A DNA stretch of 64,000 nucleotides from NCBI GenBank assembly GCA_013396915.1, contig VWZL01000807.1, forward strand, positions 71,885 to 135,884, read 5' to 3'. Of this stretch, positions 61,401 to 64,000 are shown piece after piece (within the stretch, counting starts at the first letter, position 1; each line of letters begins with the position of its first letter). Below the pieces are notes generated by a model, which saw only the letters and a list, made by a program, of their open reading frames with translations, had not been told where the DNA came from and ran no database searches. The DNA is from Stercorarius parasiticus (lineage: Eukaryota; Chordata; Aves; Charadriiformes; Stercorariidae). The position numbers and the translations under genes were made by a program.

Positions 61401-62964
61401 GTCACATGTGGTTTAGTTTCACCCCCTTTCTTGTCACAGGGAAGGAATGATGTACCCTCAGTGCACTGTGTTCCTCTGAAAGTCTGTACATAAAAAAAAA
61501 AATATCCAAGTGGCTGTTTATTTTAGAAAGGCAGGTAATGACTTCTGCTGAACCAGAAAAACTATATAACTATATTTCATTTCAGAGGCTTAGAGTGCCC
61601 TGTAGGTATCCCAGGCCAGGTCACAATGGTAAGATTCAAGGTGCTATTTTGCAAGGGTGAGCTTGTTTGCATGGGATGCTGGACTTTTTCAATGGTCTGA
61701 AATAGAATATATGCACTCAGGAATTAAAAAAATATCACAGACCTCATCACCTTCTGCTATAAAAATGGTGAGTGAATGCTTACCTGTTTTCTTTCATATG
61801 TGAAGGAAATTGCAAGGGACTTGCTATAATTGAAGTAAGAGAAAGCTAATATCTGTACTAGCACCATCTGCAAAGATAGGACATTACATACTTCATCGTA
61901 TCAAAGAGAAGAAAATAAATTAATTGCCCACACTGTTTGTGGGAAGTGTCAATTCGAAACTCAAGGTTTCCTGTACCCTGTGCATTCTTCAACCTTCTTC
62001 AGCTTTCAGAGGAGCCTCTGCTGTGGTTGCACACCCCGCATCATGCCCAGACAGCTGGAGGCAGGTGGAACTAGGACTGAGAACCCAAAAATGCTTCCTG
62101 GAGGCGGTGCTGAACTTCAGAGCGCCATGGTGCACTCTGCTTCATTATCCAGCACCTCAGAAAGAGCTGACAAGGAAACTCAGGCTTTTATGGCTGCAGG
62201 TCTTCCCTTTGTGGTGAGGGAGCTGTAAGAAGTATCGGACGTCGCACATTAGGCAACTGTGTGTTTAATAAAATGAACAACCAAACCACTGCTAAACGAG
62301 TTTCTGAGCCTAGGGACAGCTTGTGCTTTTGCCTTAAAGAGTCATTGCATTAACATACACAGCTAGCATTAGGATTACAGTCGGGGGTATTCATTTTGAG
62401 TAATTTCCTTTACCACCTAAGCAGTAGGTGCAAACTGTTTGCCAGCTGCTTTCTGTGGCCACACGAATCCCATAGCCGGTAAGTGGTGGTCCTCCACCCC
62501 CACGGCAGTGACCCCTTCGACAGCTGGGGGACGGCTGCTGCAGTTTAAGGCCTTTTGCTTCAGAGGTGGGTGCTGAGGGCTTGGACACCACTGCGTTTCT
62601 TGAACACGTGCTGGTTCACCCCATACTGCTCTACAGAGGTAGCTGTCGGCCCTGTTTCTCAGAGTAGTTCTGCTGACTGGCTTGGCTCACCGGTGTCGGT
62701 GTGCCGTGACAACAGGCAGGTTGGGCTGTTTGGCCGACTGGGTGGTGTGTGAGCTGCCTAAAATGGATGTCGGCCTATTGGCCCTAACAAACACAACATG
62801 GGAAGTTTCCCCGTGGGGCTGAAGGACCCTGGGTACCCCTGCACAACAGTGTCAGCTCAGAGGTGGTCAGAAGTTATAGCCTCTGCTCAGAGAAGCCCCA
62901 AGAGTTCAAAATTAACCTGGAGAGAGCTGAGACCCTCTACAAAGTGACTGAAGAGATTTTTTTT

Positions 62965-63174
62965 TACTGTGAGGGTGGTGAGGCACTGGAACAGGTTGCC
63001 CAGGGAAGTTGTGGATGCCCCATCCATGGAAGTGTTCAAGGCCAGGTTGGATGAGGCTTTGAGCAGCCTGGTCTAGTGGGAGGTGTCCCTGCCCATGGCA
63101 GGGAGGTTGGAACGTGATGATCTTTAAGATTCCTTCCAACTCTAACCATTCTATGATTATATGATTCTATGATT
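62965..63174 (+). mobile_element. CR1 LINE 3' end
   Basis: GAGGGTGGTGAGGCACTGGA, ACAGGTTGCCCAGGGAAGTT, GTGGATGCCCCATCCATGGA, GTTCAAGGCCAGGTTGGATG, and a double ATTCTATGATTATATGATTC end at about 63172. It is a different subfamily from the copies at 3.1 and 50.1 kb and looks younger. Confidence 0.93.
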
Positions 63175-64000
63175 TTTTTGAAAACGAGAGTGCCATCCCC
63201 AAGGGTACGGAGGATGCCGGGGCACGTTCTCCCCTCTCTACTGAAAGTCTGAAACTAGATCACTGTGCATCTGGGATCCTAAGGAGCTGTGAAGATGCCC
63301 TCAGAGCCTTGCTGCAGCCCGATGGTTTGGACATCCAGATGGGAAAGAGGATGTAGGGTCCTAGGACCTTCCCTCTCCCTGGACTCACTCTGCTTTTTAG
63401 TAGTGAGCTACTGTGAAATGCGAGCTCCTTCCAGGAGCAAAGCCAGGGACTCTGGATCTGCTCTGCTCCCAGGCTGCAGCAAGTCAGGCCCTTTCTCACT
63501 TGCTTTCTTTCTGATCCCAAGTTTGGCATTCCTGGTTGCCCAGGGGTCCTGCTGCATCACACAGAATGGGGGTATCCCAGTCATTTGTGCCCTGCAGTCT
63601 GATGGTGTGGGTGGGACCTCTTTGGTGATGAAGAAAACATAGGTTCAAACTCTTTGAGGCCATGGACAGCCCTGGTAGGATTATCCCTGATTAATGGTTC
63701 TCACCACTTCTTACTACAAAAGCTTTGATAGTTGTGGCTGCCACATCATGTTTTAAATGGTGCCCGCTGTGCTCCATGAGCTCCCTGACTCAGAAGAGGG
63801 CCAGAGGGATTGCCGGTAGCCAGTACCCATTGTGGGGTACCTGTCAAATCACTCTCAAGTCATTGAAGTGAGGTATGGGTGGATTTAGAGGTCTAAATTC
63901 TATCATTTAAGTTGCACTTTGGGCACAGGAGTCCTTTTTTTCAGAGCTGCTTTGAGAAACTTACATGCAGATTTTAAGAAGAATTTAGTCCAAAATATCT

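Larger units (their letters stand above)
57075..64000. other. region upstream of VIT coding start
   Basis: About 6.9 kb without a coding exon. It should hold a VIT 5' intron and perhaps its promoter. Candidate non-coding exons end at minus-strand donors at 57743 (CTCTG then GTAAGC) and 61783 (AACAG then GTAAGC). There is no CpG island. The next gene expected from synteny, FEZ2, was not seen. It includes a TG microsatellite, a perfect hairpin at 58437-58473 and a CR1 near 63 kb. Confidence 0.5.

Noticed and set aside
57075..64000. FEZ2 first exon expected beyond VIT by synteny
   Set aside because: No CpG island and no frame resembling a FEZ N-terminus. It probably lies outside the window.

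Overview
This window is vertebrate nuclear DNA, most likely from a bird. It has split genes with GT-AG introns, AT-rich non-coding DNA, and several CR1 LINE 3' ends finishing in the ATTCTATGAT-type tail typical of birds and reptiles. There are no prokaryotic operons, phage, CRISPR arrays or viral genes. Most long open frames are chance frames in introns, UTR or intergenic DNA.

Two genes are supported, arranged tail to tail. On the left, plus strand, are the last three coding exons of striatin (STRN; 2055-2142, 3785-3871, 3958-4127). They encode the C-terminal end of the WD40 propeller. A long AT-rich stretch follows that could be a 3' UTR reaching a good poly(A) site near 12974-12979. On the right, minus strand, lies what appears to be the complete coding region of vitrin (VIT), spread over 14 coding exons from the ATG at 57035 to the stop at 18749. 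The exon phases all fit, giving 2010 nt (669 codons plus stop). The protein has a signal peptide, a lysine-rich stretch, an LCCL domain, a Thr/Pro-rich linker made of small symmetric exons, and two von Willebrand factor A domains. The STRN-VIT pair matches the human 2p22 order and is paralogous to STRN3-COCH, so this is conserved synteny.

Layout: 1-2054 STRN intron; 2055-4127 STRN exons with two CR1 copies in the intron between the first two; 4128 to about 13000 STRN 3' UTR candidate; 13000-17390 intergenic; 17390-18748 probable VIT 3' UTR; 18749-57035 VIT exons and introns; 57036-64000 VIT 5' UTR, upstream intron and flank, with a CR1 near 63 kb.

The two proteins are not known to work together. 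Striatin is an intracellular STRIPAK/PP2A scaffold and vitrin is a secreted matrix protein. I found no convincing new biological system. The most useful leads are the phase-1 cassette exons of the vitrin linker, the unequal MIDAS sites of its two A domains, a possible plus-strand exon inside a VIT intron (40295-40404), two intronic blocks that read like conserved enhancers, and a perfect 32-bp palindrome. Homology statements rest on remembered vertebrate family sequences, not on a search.
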